Below are positions 1 through 7,984 of a stretch of 64,000 nucleotides of DNA, piece by piece. The position numbers and the translations under genes are program-made. The notes under the pieces were generated by a model that saw only the letters and a list, made by a program, of their open reading frames with translations, did no database searches and was not told where the DNA came from. Origin of the DNA: Prevotella sp. (lineage in GTDB: Bacteria > Bacteroidota > Bacteroidia > Bacteroidales > Bacteroidaceae); the NCBI GenBank assembly GCA_017623155.1, contig JAGAPR010000003.1, forward strand, positions 1 to 64,000, given 5' to 3'. Position 1 is the stretch's first letter, and each line of letters begins with the position of its first letter.

Positions 1-39
1 AAATGCACTTGGTGATGAATGAAAAGCGAAAAAAAAGAC

Positions 40-102
40 GAAGAGTGCAGAGTTATGATTACTTTCATGCCTTGAAAGCATATCAACAACTCTGCACTCT
101 TC
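40..102 (-). terminator. Long inverted repeat downstream of infB
   Basis: Perfect 15-bp arms (40-54 and 88-102) enclose a smaller inner stem (CTTTCA/TGAAAG). A second short hairpin lies at 130-145 (CCTCCCC/GGGGAGG), directly after the infB stop. The fold probably ends the rimP-nusA-infB transcript. The arm sequence (AGAGTGCAGAGTTATGATTA) belongs to a repeat that recurs at about 37.15, 51.0 and 62.04 kb, so this may be a mobile intergenic repeat reused as a terminator. No other gene is visible in 1-161. Confidence 0.55.
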
Positions 103-161
103 ACTCTAAAAAAAGAACTCTGCACTTATCCTCCCCGTGGGGAGGAGGGGTGGGATTCCTT

Positions 162-3089
162 TTACAACTTCTGTTGCACCTCTATCTCGGTGAATGTCTC
201 GATTATATCGCCTTGCTGAATGTCATTGAAGTTGACAAGACTGATACCGCACTCGAAACTTGCGGGCACTTCCTTGACATCGTCCTTGTAGCGTTTGAGG
301 GCGTTGATGGCACCGGTGTGAATGACAATACCGTCGCGCACGAGACGCGCCTTGTCCACACGGTGCACCTTGCCTTCGGTGACAAGAGCTCCGGCAACGG
401 TACCCACTTTCGATATCTTGTATACCTCGCGCACCTCAACCTGTCCGGTGACAACCTCTTTCTTCACCTTGTCGAGCATTCCTTCCATTGCAGAACGAAT
501 GTCTTCGATGGCGTCGTAGATGATTGAGTAGGTGTTTATCTCCACTCCGTCGCGGTCGGCCAGTTTGCGGGCTGCCGATGACGGGCGCACTTGGAAGCCC
601 ACGATGATGGCGTCCGAGGCATCCGCCAGAGTGACATCGTTCTCCGATATCTGTCCCACGGCCTTGTGGATAACGTTGACCTGTATCTTCTCGGTAGACA
701 TTTTGAGGAACGAGTCGCTCAGTGCCTCTACCGAACCGTCGGTATCTCCCTTGACGATGAGGTTCAATTCCTTAAACGAGCCGAGAGCGATGCGGTGGCT
801 TATGTCGGCCAGCGTGAGTCGTGTCTGCGTGCGCAGGCCCTGTTCGCGCTGAAGCTGCTCGCGCTTGTTGGCAATCTCGCGTGCCTCCTGCTCGGTCTCC
901 ATCACGTGGAACGAGTCGCCGGCTGTGGGTGCTCCATTGAGTCCGAGGATAATGGCTGGCTCTGCCGGGCCTGCCTGCTCCATGCGCTGGTTGCGCTCGT
1001 TGAACATTGCTTTGATGCGTCCGTGGCTCGTTCCGGCGATAACAATGTCGCCCACTTTCAGCGTTCCGTTGCTCACGAGCACCGTCGACACGTAGCCGCG
1101 GCCCTTGTCGAGCGACGATTCGATGATGGAACCCGTGGCGCGACGGTTTGGATTGGCTTTCAGGTCGAGCATCTCGGCTTCGAGCAGCACCTTTTCGAGC
1201 AGTTCGTCGACACCGAGTCCTTTCTTTGCCGAAATCTCCTGACACTGGTATTTACCGCCCCACTCCTCCACAAGCAGGTTCATCTGCGAGAGGTCTTCGC
1301 GTATCTTGTCGGGATTTGCGCCCGGCTTGTCTATCTTGTTGATGGCAAACACCATCGGCACGTTGGCCGCTTGGGCGTGGGCGATAGCCTCCTTGGTAGT
1401 GGGCATGACGCTGTCGTCGGCGGCGATGATGATGATGGCGATGTCGGTGACCTGCGCTCCACGGGCACGCATGGCGGTGAAAGCCTCGTGTCCCGGGGTG
1501 TCGAGGAACGTTATCTCACGGCCGTCGGCCAGTGTCACGTTGTATGCTCCGATGTGCTGTGTGATGCCTCCAGCCTCGCCGGCTATCACGTTGGTGTTTC
1601 GTATGTGGTCGAGCAGCGATGTCTTACCGTGGTCTACGTGTCCCATCACGGTGACGATGGGAGCGCGCGGCACGAGATCGTTCTCGTCGTCCTCCTCCTC
1701 GCTCACGGCCTCGCTAACCTCTGCGCTGACGTATTCGGTCGAGAATCCGAACTCATCGGCCACGAGATTGATGGTCTCGGCATCGAGCCGCTGGTTGATA
1801 GACACCATTATGCCGATGCTCATGCACGTTCCGATAACCTTGTTCACGGGAACATTCATCATCGTGGCAAGCTCGCTGACGGTAACAAACTCCGTGAGTT
1901 TCAGTGTCTTGCTCTCAGCCTGCTCCGAAAGCATCTCCTCGTTGAGACGCTCCTGCACGGCATCGCGCTTCTCGCGACGGTATTTCGCGCCTTTCTTGTT
2001 CTGGTTCTTGCTTGTGAGACGCGCCAGAGTCTCTTTCACTTGGCGTGCCACATCCTCCTCGTTCACTTCCAACGGCTTGGGCTGGTTGCGGTTTTTGCGG
2101 TTGCGCTTGCCCTGACGGTTGTCGGCGTTTGCGGCTTGGTTGTTGCCCGCTCCGCCGTTGTTGCCGCCCTTACTCTTGTTTTTCTTGGCGGCATTGCCAC
2201 TCTGCTGGTTGGCGGCAGCCTCGATGTCGACACGCTCCTTGCCGATGCGCACACGCTTCTTGCGGTCGCCGGCGGGTCGCTGCTGGGCAGCTTTCTCCTC
2301 GCGTTCCTTGCGCCGCTCCTCTTTTGTCTTCTTCTTCGGGCGCGTGCTTTGATTCAGCGCCGTCAGGTCTATCGTGCCGAGCACTTTCACCTGCGGAGCC
2401 TTTGCGCCCTCGCTCTTCAATGTGAAGATGTTTGATGTGCCCGCTGTGGCGGCCGTCTGCGCCGGCTCGGCCTTGGTCTCTTGCGGCTTTTGCTGCGGTT
2501 TGACCGGTTCTTCGGCTTTCGGATCCTCGGTCTTTTCGGCCTTATCGGCTTTTGCCTTAGCCTCCGGCTCCGCTTTCACGGGCTTCGGCTCGGCCTTTAT
2601 TTCGGGCTGTTTTTCTACTTTCAGACTCACGGGGTTCGGTTTTTCCTGCTTCGGTTCGGTCTTCACTTCGGGCTGTTTTTCCTGCTCTTGTGGAGCTGTC
2701 ACCGGTTTTTCGACCTGTTTCGGTGCTTTCTTTTCGTCTCCGTCGCCGGCTGTCGGGCGCTTGCCCACGCTGTCAAGGTCTATCTTCCCGAGCGGTTTGA
2801 ACGCCTGACGTTGCTCGAGCAGTTCCTCGCCTTTCGTGGTTTTGCGTTCTGCCTTTTCCGCCTTTTTGTCCTTAACTTTCTTCGCAAAGATTTTCTCGGC
2901 CTCGCTCTTGATGTCTTTGTCGCCTTTAAACTCCCTCACGAGAGCATTGTACTGCTCTACCGTTATCTTGGTGTTGACGTTGGCATCTTCCTTGATCTCA
3001 CCGAGGTCTTTTTTGTTTTTCAGGAAATCAACTGCTGTTTGAAGTCCTATATTCAGTTCCTTTAATACTTTATTTAATCTGACACCCAT
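162..3089 (-). CDS. infB: Translation initiation factor IF-2
   Basis: GTPase that delivers initiator fMet-tRNA to the 30S subunit and promotes subunit joining. The protein has 975 residues. It starts with an IF2_N-like helical segment, followed by a very long Lys/Glu/Pro/Ala-rich low-complexity region up to about residue 400, as is usual in Bacteroidota IF-2. The G domain shows the P-loop [12 protein letters not shown], the DTPGHEAF switch and the NKID motif. IF-2 domains II, III and the fMet-tRNA-binding C terminus follow and look complete. It is the last gene of the rimP-nusA-infB operon, 120 bp after nusA. The spacer between them carries an AT-rich inverted repeat. Identification is secure. 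Confidence 0.99.
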   Translation of the reverse strand: MGVRLNKVLKELNIGLQTAVDFLKNKKDLGEIKEDANVNTKITVEQYNALVREFKGDKDIKSEAEKIFAKKVKDKKAEKAERKTTKGEELLEQRQAFKPLGKIDLDSVGKRPTAGDGDEKKAPKQVEKPVTAPQEQEKQPEVKTEPKQEKPNPVSLKVEKQPEIKAEPKPVKAEPEAKAKADKAEKTEDPKAEEPVKPQQKPQETKAEPAQTAATAGTSNIFTLKSEGAKAPQVKVLGTIDLTALNQSTRPKKKTKEERRKEREEKAAQQRPAGDRKKRVRIGKERVDIEAAANQQSGNAAKKNKSKGGNNGGAGNNQAANADNRQGKRNRKNRNQPKPLEVNEEDVARQVKETLARLTSKNQNKKGAKYRREKRDAVQERLNEEMLSEQAESKTLKLTEFVTVSELATMMNVPVNKVIGTCMSIGIMVSINQRLDAETINLVADEFGFSTEYVSAEVSEAVSEEEDDENDLVPRAPIVTVMGHVDHGKTSLLDHIRNTNVIAGEAGGITQHIGAYNVTLADGREITFLDTPGHEAFTAMRARGAQVTDIAIIIIAADDSVMPTTKEAIAHAQAANVPMVFAINKIDKPGANPDKIREDLSQMNLLVEEWGGKYQCQEISAKKGLGVDELLEKVLLEAEMLDLKANPNRRATGSIIESSLDKGRGYVSTVLVSNGTLKVGDIVIAGTSHGRIKAMFNERNQRMEQAGPAEPAIILGLNGAPTAGDSFHVMETEQEAREIANKREQLQREQGLRTQTRLTLADISHRIALGSFKELNLIVKGDTDGSVEALSDSFLKMSTEKIQVNVIHKAVGQISENDVTLADASDAIIVGFQVRPSSAARKLADRDGVEINTYSIIYDAIEDIRSAMEGMLDKVKKEVVTGQVEVREVYKISKVGTVAGALVTEGKVHRVDKARLVRDGIVIHTGAINALKRYKDDVKEVPASFECGISLVNFNDIQQGDIIETFTEIEVQQKL

Positions 3090-3101
3090 TCTGTTTAATT
3101 T

Positions 3102-3194
3102 TGAATTACGAATTATAAATTACGAATTTCCGGGAATACTTACCCGGCGCTGAACTGAGAGTTACGAATTCAACAGTTTCAAATTCGTAATTCA
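3102..3194. repeat. Inverted repeat TGAATTACGAATT in the nusA-infB spacer
   Basis: Perfect 13-bp arms at 3102-3114 and 3182-3194, with further partial copies (AATTACGAATTT) between them. The same sequence occurs at 48333-48368. It is a small intergenic repeat that can fold in RNA. Whether it tunes infB expression relative to nusA is not known. Confidence 0.6.
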
Positions 3195-3209
3195 CACACA
3201 CGGTTTCAT

Positions 3210-4469
3210 TTACTCAAACTCTGCACGAAGCACTCGCAAAACGAGCTCCACGGTCTCTTCTTCGAGGTCGGCTTTCTCGATAAGCATCTCGCGCGGGGCA
3301 TTGAGCACGGCCTTGGCTGTGTCGAGTCCTATCGCTTTTATCGCGTCGATGACCCATTGGTCTATCTCATCGGCAAACTCGTCGAGGTAGATGTCTTCGT
3401 CGGCCTCGCTCTCGTTAACCACGCGGAACACGTCGATGGTGTACTCCGTGAGCATGGAAGCGAGCTTGATGTTCATTCCTCCGCGGCCTATCGCGAGCGA
3501 CACTTCTTCCGGTTGCAGGTATACTTCGGCCTTGTGGTTTTCGGTATCGAGTGTTATGCTCGACACTTTGGCCGGACTGAGTGCGCGCTGGATGAACAGT
3601 TGCACGTTGCTTGAGTAGTTAATGACATCGATATTCTCGTTGCACAGCTCGCGAACGATGCCGTGCACACGGCTTCCCCTCACTCCGACGCATGCTCCTA
3701 CCGGGTCTATGCGCTCGTCGTAGCTCTCGACGGCCACCTTGGCACGCTCGCCCGGCATGCGTGCAATGCGGCGGATGGTGATAAGCCCGTCGTTGATTTC
3801 GGGCACTTCGGCCTCCAACAGTCTTTCGAGGAACATCGGACTGGTGCGGCTCAGGATGATGCGGGGGTTGTTGTTCTCGTTGTCCACACGCAGCACGACG
3901 GCTCTCACTGTCTCGCCCTTGCGGTAGTTGTCCGACGGTATCTGCTCTGCCTTGGGCAGGTGCAACTCGTTTCCCTCGTCATCGATGATGAGAACTTCGC
4001 GCTTCCACATCTGATAAACTTCGCCGCTGACGATCTGTCCCACCTTGTCTTTGTACTTGTTATAAAGTGAGTCGTGCTCGAGCTCGAGTATTTTCGATGC
4101 CAGTGTCTGCCGGAGATTGAGGATGGCACGGCGGCCGAACTTGGTGAAATTCACCTCCTCGCTCACTTCTTCGCCCACTTCATAGTCGGGTTCTATCTTC
4201 TGTGCGTCGGTAAGTGAGATTTCCTTGTTCTCGTCTTGCACTTCACCATCGGCCACAACGATGCGGTTGCGGTGTATCTCGAAGTCGCCCTTGTCGGGGT
4301 TTACAATGACATCGAAATTCTCGTCGCTGCCGAAAATCTTGGCTATCACGTTGCGGAAGCTCTCTTCCAGAACGCTCACCATCGTTGTACGGTCGATATT
4401 CTTGGTCTCCTTAAACTCCTGAAAGGTCTCTATCATGCTGGGGCCTTTCTCGTCTTTCTTTGTTGCCAT
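3210..4469 (-). CDS. nusA: Transcription termination/antitermination factor NusA
   Basis: RNA polymerase-associated elongation factor that controls pausing, intrinsic termination and antitermination. The 419-residue protein has the N-terminal polymerase-binding domain (about 1-130), an S1 domain (about 135-205) and paired KH domains, including GACVGVRGSRVHGI and the second KH motif AIGRGGMNIKLAS. It ends with a short acidic/helical tail and has no C-terminal AR repeats, the short form typical outside gammaproteobacteria. It lies 4 bp after rimP and upstream of infB, the classical order. The leader hairpin upstream of rimP is a plausible target for NusA autoregulation. Confidence 0.98.
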   Translation of the reverse strand: MATKKDEKGPSMIETFQEFKETKNIDRTTMVSVLEESFRNVIAKIFGSDENFDVIVNPDKGDFEIHRNRIVVADGEVQDENKEISLTDAQKIEPDYEVGEEVSEEVNFTKFGRRAILNLRQTLASKILELEHDSLYNKYKDKVGQIVSGEVYQMWKREVLIIDDEGNELHLPKAEQIPSDNYRKGETVRAVVLRVDNENNNPRIILSRTSPMFLERLLEAEVPEINDGLITIRRIARMPGERAKVAVESYDERIDPVGACVGVRGSRVHGIVRELCNENIDVINYSSNVQLFIQRALSPAKVSSITLDTENHKAEVYLQPEEVSLAIGRGGMNIKLASMLTEYTIDVFRVVNESEADEDIYLDEFADEIDQWVIDAIKAIGLDTAKAVLNAPREMLIEKADLEEETVELVLRVLRAEFE

Positions 4470-4473
4470 AGTT

Positions 4474-4941
4474 CTATTTGAAGCTTAATAAGTATTTTGT
4501 ATATTTCACGTCATTCATGTCAAAGGCTTTCTCCACGTCGACAATGACGGGGCGTTTCTTGCCTTCTATTTTCTGTTTCTCTTTCACCGTGACGGTAAAA
4601 GCTGTGCCGTCGACAGCCGTGAGCACACCTTGCACTTTCTTTCCATCGGCCGTGAGCACCTCGACTTCCTTGCCGATATGGTTGACATACTGGCGGGCAA
4701 CCTTGAAAGGCTGTCCCAGTCCGGCCGAGCCCACTTCCAATTCATAGTCGCCCAGTTCGTCGCCCAGCTTCTCCTGCACAAAGCGACTCAGCTCGGCACA
4801 GTCTTCAATCCACACTCCGTCGGCATGGTCTATCTCCACAACGATGCGGTAATCGGGCGTCATGACCACGTCCACAAGAAAGTACTCGCCTTTCTCCAAC
4901 CATTCTTCGACGATTGTCTTTACTACGTTTTTATCTATCAT
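4474..4941 (-). CDS. rimP: Ribosome maturation factor RimP
   Basis: Needed for maturation of the 30S subunit. The product starting MIDKNVVKTIVEEWL has 155 residues, the normal RimP size. It shows the N-terminal alpha/beta domain (YRIVVEIDHADGVWIEDCAELSRFV, ELEVGSAGLGQPF) and the C-terminal SH3-like barrel (GVLTAVDGTAFTVTV). An in-frame ATG at 5040 would add 33 residues, but they are encoded by the promoter and the leader hairpin, so the start at 4941 is chosen. First gene of the rimP-nusA-infB operon. Confidence 0.95.
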   Translation of the reverse strand: MIDKNVVKTIVEEWLEKGEYFLVDVVMTPDYRIVVEIDHADGVWIEDCAELSRFVQEKLGDELGDYELEVGSAGLGQPFKVARQYVNHIGKEVEVLTADGKKVQGVLTAVDGTAFTVTVKEKQKIEGKKRPVIVDVEKAFDMNDVKYTKYLLSFK

Positions 4942-4956
4942 ATAATTATAGATGTT

Positions 4957-4995
4957 ATTAAAATAAAATGAGGAGCTTCCGAAGAAGCCCCTCAT
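4957..4995 (-). terminator. Terminator-like leader hairpin before rimP (possible attenuator)
   Basis: Read on the minus strand, a 12-bp stem (4984-4995 with 4968-4979, one G-U pair) is capped by a UUCG tetraloop closed by C-G and followed by a U-rich run. It begins about 8 nt after the predicted start of transcription (promoter at 5010-5040) and ends before the rimP start. Known biology: in E. coli the rimP-nusA-infB operon is autoregulated through leader terminators and NusA. Attenuation here is inferred. It could instead simply terminate the upstream protease transcript. Confidence 0.7.
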
Positions 4996-5009
4996 TCCAC
5001 TGAACGCTG

Positions 5010-5040
5010 CAAAGGTAATAATAATTATTCTATCCGCCAA
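5010..5040 (-). promoter_or_regulatory. Promoter of the rimP-nusA-infB operon
   Basis: On the minus strand TTG (5038-5040), a 20-bp spacer and TACCTTTG (5010-5017) match the Bacteroidota sigma-ABfr consensus (TTTG-N19..21-TAnnTTTG). Transcription would start near 5003. Confidence 0.8.
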
Positions 5041-5082
5041 GCATTTGGTAAGAAAAAATAAAGAATTATTAGAGAGTTATTC

Positions 5083-5127
5083 TTTAGGAGTTAACTCCTT
5101 AACATCTTAACTCCTTTAACTCCTAAA
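5083..5127. repeat. Inverted repeat TTTAGGAGTTAA downstream of the protease gene
   Basis: Perfect 12-bp arms at 5083-5094 and 5116-5127, with internal GGAGTTAA copies. It directly follows the S41 protease stop at 5132 and may act as its terminator, although it lacks a clean U tract. Confidence 0.4.
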
Positions 5128-5131
5128 AACT

Positions 5132-6811
5132 TTAAGACGGACTTTGTTTCCCCCTCAACAATTCGGAATATTCTTTTTCGTTGTTGAGCACTTTCTCCGC
5201 ATCTTCCAACTGTTTGTCGTGCTTCATCGCGGCTTTCATCGTTCCTTCCTGGAAGTGATATGCCGCAATGATGTCGCGCTCTATCATCTCTTTCAACACG
5301 TCTTTGTGACGGTCGATATCTCTTGCCACATCATGTTTGAGCTTTGCTTTCAACGCGTCAAACTCTTCTTTGGCATCATCATAGTATCCCTCGAAGCGCG
5401 CTAATTTCACCAATTCGTCGAGTTTCTTCTCTGTCACAGGGTCGTAAGTGAAGCCGCTCTTTATCACACGCTGCTTGAAATCGGCAAAATCGGCATCGCT
5501 AAGTGCGAATTCTTCAGCCGGAGCGATGGTAGGATGCTTGGCAATGTAATCCACGACATAGTCGAACATCACCTCCATCGTGTCTATCCTGTCGAGATAA
5601 ACGGCGATGTTCGGCAACGTGTCGGGCTTCGATTCTATGTCAGGTTTAATTCCTCCGCCGTCACGCACCTCACGTCCGGCCTTGGTGTGAAATACATGTG
5701 TAAGACTGTCGGGCACTCTCTCCGTATATCCGCCGCCGCTATGCTTATAGTTGATTGCCTGTATGCACCGGCCGCTCGGTATGTAGTATTTGCTTGTCGT
5801 GAGCTTCATGTTCGTGTTGTATGGCAGTTCCATCGGCATCTGCACAAGCCCTTTGCCGTATGTCCGCGTGCCCACGACTACGCCGCGGTCGAGGTCTTGC
5901 AGCGAGCCGCACGTAATTTCGGCCGCGCTCGCCGTCTCTCCGTTCACCAGCACCGCTATCGGCATAAGTGTGTCTATCGGTTCCATGCGCGTCTTGTAAG
6001 CCTTGTTCGCTCTGGCCAGCTTGCCTTTTGTCTCCACGAGAGTGACATCTCTCGGTATCCACATATTTAATATATCGATGGCTTCCTGCAAAGAGCCGCC
6101 TCCATTGCCGCGCAAGTCGAGCAGCAATTTGCTCGCTCCCTGCCGTTTAAGGTCCACGAACGCTCGGCGCATCTCTTTCGCACTGTTCTCCGTATAGTCG
6201 CTCAGATTGATATACCCCACGCCGCCCGGCCGCATCCCGTAGTATGGTATTGTAGGCATCTTGATACTTTTCCTCGTTATCTTGAACTTCATCGTCTTGC
6301 CGGTCGACGGCCGTTCTATTTTAAGCACAAAACTCGTACCGGCATCACCGCGCAGACGACTGCTCACATGACTCACTGTTTTGTCGGTCATCACGCTGTC
6401 GTCTATCGCGAGAATGATGTCTCCTTTCTTCAATCCCACCTCCGCTGCGGGCATGCCGGCATACGGTTCGTCGATCACGACGCGCTTGAGCCGCTGATGA
6501 TAACGCACAAGAGCCCCGATACCGGCATATTTACCGGTGAGCATCATCTTCAATTCCTTCGACTTACTCTCCGGATAATACTCCGTGTAGGGGTCAAGAC
6601 TGTTGAGCATCGCATTTATTCCATTGCCTATCACCATTGCCGCATCGAGCGTATCCACATACATCAGGTCGAGATTTCTATATATGGCATTGAATATGTC
6701 GATATTCTTCGCCACCTCGAAATTGTGATTTTTCACATTTTGAGCATGCCCCACAGCGAACGGCATGCATGCGAAAGCAATGAGAAGCAACCGTTTCTTT
6801 ATTTTCATCAT
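5132..6811 (-). CDS. S41 family C-terminal processing peptidase (CtpA/Prc-like)
   Basis: Exported serine protease that cleaves protein C termini in the periplasm. Residues 1-23 form a signal peptide (KKRLLLIAFACMPFAVGHA). Then come an N-terminal helical region, a PDZ domain (about 95-175, YAGIGALVRYH through GLKKGDIILAIDD) and the catalytic domain with the nucleophile in VLVNGETASAAEI and the general-base Lys in RTYGKGLVQ. A C-terminal extension of roughly 150 residues is rich in charged helices. Length 559. A TAnnTTTG-type box (6850-6857 on the minus strand) lies about 40 bp upstream. The substrate cannot be told from sequence. Confidence 0.95.
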   Translation of the reverse strand: MMKIKKRLLLIAFACMPFAVGHAQNVKNHNFEVAKNIDIFNAIYRNLDLMYVDTLDAAMVIGNGINAMLNSLDPYTEYYPESKSKELKMMLTGKYAGIGALVRYHQRLKRVVIDEPYAGMPAAEVGLKKGDIILAIDDSVMTDKTVSHVSSRLRGDAGTSFVLKIERPSTGKTMKFKITRKSIKMPTIPYYGMRPGGVGYINLSDYTENSAKEMRRAFVDLKRQGASKLLLDLRGNGGGSLQEAIDILNMWIPRDVTLVETKGKLARANKAYKTRMEPIDTLMPIAVLVNGETASAAEITCGSLQDLDRGVVVGTRTYGKGLVQMPMELPYNTNMKLTTSKYYIPSGRCIQAINYKHSGGGYTERVPDSLTHVFHTKAGREVRDGGGIKPDIESKPDTLPNIAVYLDRIDTMEVMFDYVVDYIAKHPTIAPAEEFALSDADFADFKQRVIKSGFTYDPVTEKKLDELVKLARFEGYYDDAKEEFDALKAKLKHDVARDIDRHKDVLKEMIERDIIAAYHFQEGTMKAAMKHDKQLEDAEKVLNNEKEYSELLRGKQSPS

Positions 6812-6849
6812 GATTTTCTATTACTATTATAATAATATGTTTGATACCG

Positions 6850-6857
6850 CAAAATTA
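6850..6857 (-). promoter_or_regulatory. -7 element for the S41 protease gene
   Basis: TAATTTTG on the minus strand matches TAnnTTTG, about 40 bp before the ATG. No good -33 element at the usual spacing was seen. Confidence 0.45.
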
Positions 6858-6939
6858 CATGTTTATATGCTAACAACGGCCGTTTTACCCGCTTTTTTAT
6901 AAAAAAATAATATGTTTGAGCTATTTTTTCGCCGAAAAG

Positions 6940-6971
6940 TTTGCACGTTTCAGAAAAACGCATTACCTTTG
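6940..6971 (+). promoter_or_regulatory. Promoter of tRNA-Asn
   Basis: TTTG (6940-6943), 20-bp spacer, TACCTTTG (6964-6971). An ideal Bacteroidota promoter, 30 bp before the tRNA. Confidence 0.85.
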
Positions 6972-7001
6972 CATCGCAATTCAGGAATGAAGAGCAACAC
7001 T

Positions 7002-7075
7002 GCTTCAATAGCTCAGTTGGTTAGAGCACCTGACTGTTAATCAGGGGGTCGTTGGTTCAAGCCCATCTTGAAGCG
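7002..7075 (+). tRNA. tRNA-Asn (GTT)
   Basis: Acceptor stem GCTTCAA pairs with TTGAAGC. Standard D arm TAGCTCAGTTGGTTAGAGC. Anticodon stem CCTGA/TCAGG with anticodon GTT at 7036-7038. T arm contains GGTTCAAGCC. The CCA end is not encoded. Confidence 0.97.
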
Positions 7076-7078
7076 CGC

Positions 7079-7107
7079 AAGGAGTTACGAGAGTAACTCC
7101 TTTTTTT
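7079..7107 (+). terminator. Intrinsic terminator after tRNA-Asn
   Basis: Perfect stem AAGGAGTTAC / GTAACTCCTT with a 4-nt loop, followed by seven T. Confidence 0.9.
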
Positions 7108-7177
7108 GTTTTCCATACCCCGGCTTTTGAATTTCCATACCCGGCGCAACTCCGCAAAAAGACGAAAAGACAACAAC

Positions 7178-7230
7178 AAGAAAACGGCTCGACAGAAGTA
7201 TCTTTGCGATAACTTTCTGTCGAGCCGTCA
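7178..7230 (-). terminator. Intrinsic terminator after tRNA-Lys
   Basis: Perfect 14-bp arms at 7184-7197 and 7215-7228. The minus-strand transcript ends in a U-rich run (TTTTCTTG). Confidence 0.85.
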
Positions 7231-7239
7231 TTTAAACCG

Positions 7240-7312
7240 TACGCCTGCAGGGGCTCGAACCCTGGACACCCTGATTAAGAGTCAGGTGCTCTACCAACTG
7301 AGCTACAAGCGC
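7240..7312 (-). tRNA. tRNA-Lys (CTT)
   Basis: Acceptor GCGCTTG / CAGGCGT with wobble pairs. Anticodon loop CTCTTAA gives anticodon CTT (7277-7279 on the complement). T arm is CAGGGTTCGAGCCCCTG. Discriminator A. Confidence 0.96.
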
Positions 7313-7329
7313 TTGTTCATTTGCGGGTG

Positions 7330-7361
7330 CAAAGGTATACAATTATTTTTATTCGGCCAAA
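7330..7361 (-). promoter_or_regulatory. Promoter of tRNA-Lys
   Basis: Minus strand TTTG (7358-7361), 20-bp spacer, TACCTTTG (7330-7337), just upstream of the tRNA. Confidence 0.85.
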
Positions 7362-7427
7362 TCTTTTATTGTTTTTTTAATGCACAATACAATTTTATTG
7401 AAGAATTAAGAAACAATACAAAACAAA

Positions 7428-7455
7428 AAAAAGGTTGGCAAGAACCAACCTTTTT
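7428..7455 (-). terminator. Intrinsic terminator after tRNA-Pro
   Basis: Arms AAAAAGGTTGG / CCAACCTTTTT. Symmetric, with a T run in both directions, so it can work for either strand. It lies 15 bp past the tRNA-Pro 3' end. Confidence 0.85.
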
Positions 7456-7469
7456 AACTTTCCTATTAG

Positions 7470-7542
7470 TCGGGATGAGGCGACTCGAACGCCCGACCCC
7501 TACGTCCCGAACGTAGTGCGCTACCAACTGCGCTACATCCCG
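7470..7542 (-). tRNA. tRNA-Pro (CGG)
   Basis: Acceptor CGGGATG / CATCCCG. Anticodon stem CTACG/CGTAG with loop TTCGGGA gives anticodon CGG. T arm is GGGCGTTCGAGTCGCC. Discriminator A. Confidence 0.96.
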
Positions 7543-7560
7543 ATTGCTTGAAAGCGAGTG

Positions 7561-7593
7561 CAAAGGTATACAAAAAATTTGAAACGCGTGCAA
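7561..7593 (-). promoter_or_regulatory. Promoter of tRNA-Pro
   Basis: TACCTTTG on the minus strand (7561-7568), with TTG 22 bp upstream (7591-7593). Confidence 0.75.
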
Positions 7594-7608
7594 TTTTATC
7601 GTTAAAAA

Positions 7609-7640
7609 TTTGCATGTGTACAAAAAAACATCTACCTTTG
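7609..7640 (+). promoter_or_regulatory. Promoter of tRNA-Phe
   Basis: TTTG (7609-7612), 20-bp spacer, TACCTTTG (7633-7640), 25 bp before the tRNA. Confidence 0.85.
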
Positions 7641-7665
7641 CACTCGGATTTAAGAAAACAGCCAT

Positions 7666-7738
7666 GGTGCCATAGCTCAGTTGGTAGAGCAAAGGACTGA
7701 AAATCCTTGTGTCCCCGGTTCGATTCCTGGTGGCACCA
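7666..7738 (+). tRNA. tRNA-Phe (GAA), integration target
   Basis: Acceptor GGTGCCA / TGGCACC. Anticodon stem GGA/TCC region with loop CTGAAAA, anticodon GAA. T arm CCCGGTTCGATTCCTGG. Its last 18 bases (7721-7738) lie inside the 21-bp direct repeat that recurs at 28043-28063, so the integrated element restored the tRNA 3' end on integration and the gene stays intact. Confidence 0.97.
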
Positions 7739-7741
7739 CTT
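7721..7741 (+). repeat. attL (21-bp direct repeat in tRNA-Phe)
   Basis: Identical to 28043-28063. It covers the T-arm 3' half and the acceptor 3' strand plus 3 bases beyond the tRNA. Confidence 0.93.
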
Positions 7742-7763
7742 AGAAGAAAAGCAAAAGACAGTA

Positions 7764-7800
7764 AAATCCTGATTTCCAAACGAAATCGGGATTTTTTCTT
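7764..7800 (+). terminator. Element-borne terminator behind tRNA-Phe
   Basis: 13-bp arms 7764-7776 and 7782-7794 (one G-U) followed by T6. It replaces the original tRNA-Phe terminator, which insertion displaced to 28077-28110. Confidence 0.85.
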
Positions 7801-7818
7801 TTCCCGCGAAACGCAAAA

Positions 7819-7889
7819 AAACGGCAATATATTACCGTTTCTGGTGTTCCAAAAGGTGGAGCAAAATAGGTGGAGCAAACATCTCCACC
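7819..7889. promoter_or_regulatory. Probable integrase arm-type sites next to attL
   Basis: Two direct copies of AGGTGGAGCAAA (7854-7865, 7868-7879) are followed by an inverted CTCCACC (7883-7889). Another near-perfect dyad (AAACGG..CCGTTT) lies at 7819-7841. A further copy, GGTGGAGCAA, is near attR at 27967-27976. Distribution at both ends close to the att cores is typical of arm sites bound by the integrase N-terminal domain or by excisionase. Confidence 0.55.
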
Positions 7890-7952
7890 GAATAAGATTC
7901 TTCCTCTCTGATTTGCAGCATTTTGCGTATCAAGAAAGCGTGTATGGTTTCC

Positions 7953-7960
7953 TACTTTTG
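7953..7960 (+). promoter_or_regulatory. -7 element of the integrase gene
   Basis: TACTTTTG, 24 bp before the integrase ATG. No matching -33 box was found. Confidence 0.5.
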
Positions 7961-7984
7961 TACCACGAATAAAACTGTAGGAAC

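Noticed and set aside
591-2435. 614-codon open frame antisense to infB
   Set aside because: It is the complement of a highly conserved gene with strong codon bias. The product shows no domain and has leucine/histidine/valine-rich shadow composition.
4942-5040. N-terminal extension of RimP
   Set aside because: It would be translated from the promoter and leader hairpin. Family length supports the start at 4941.
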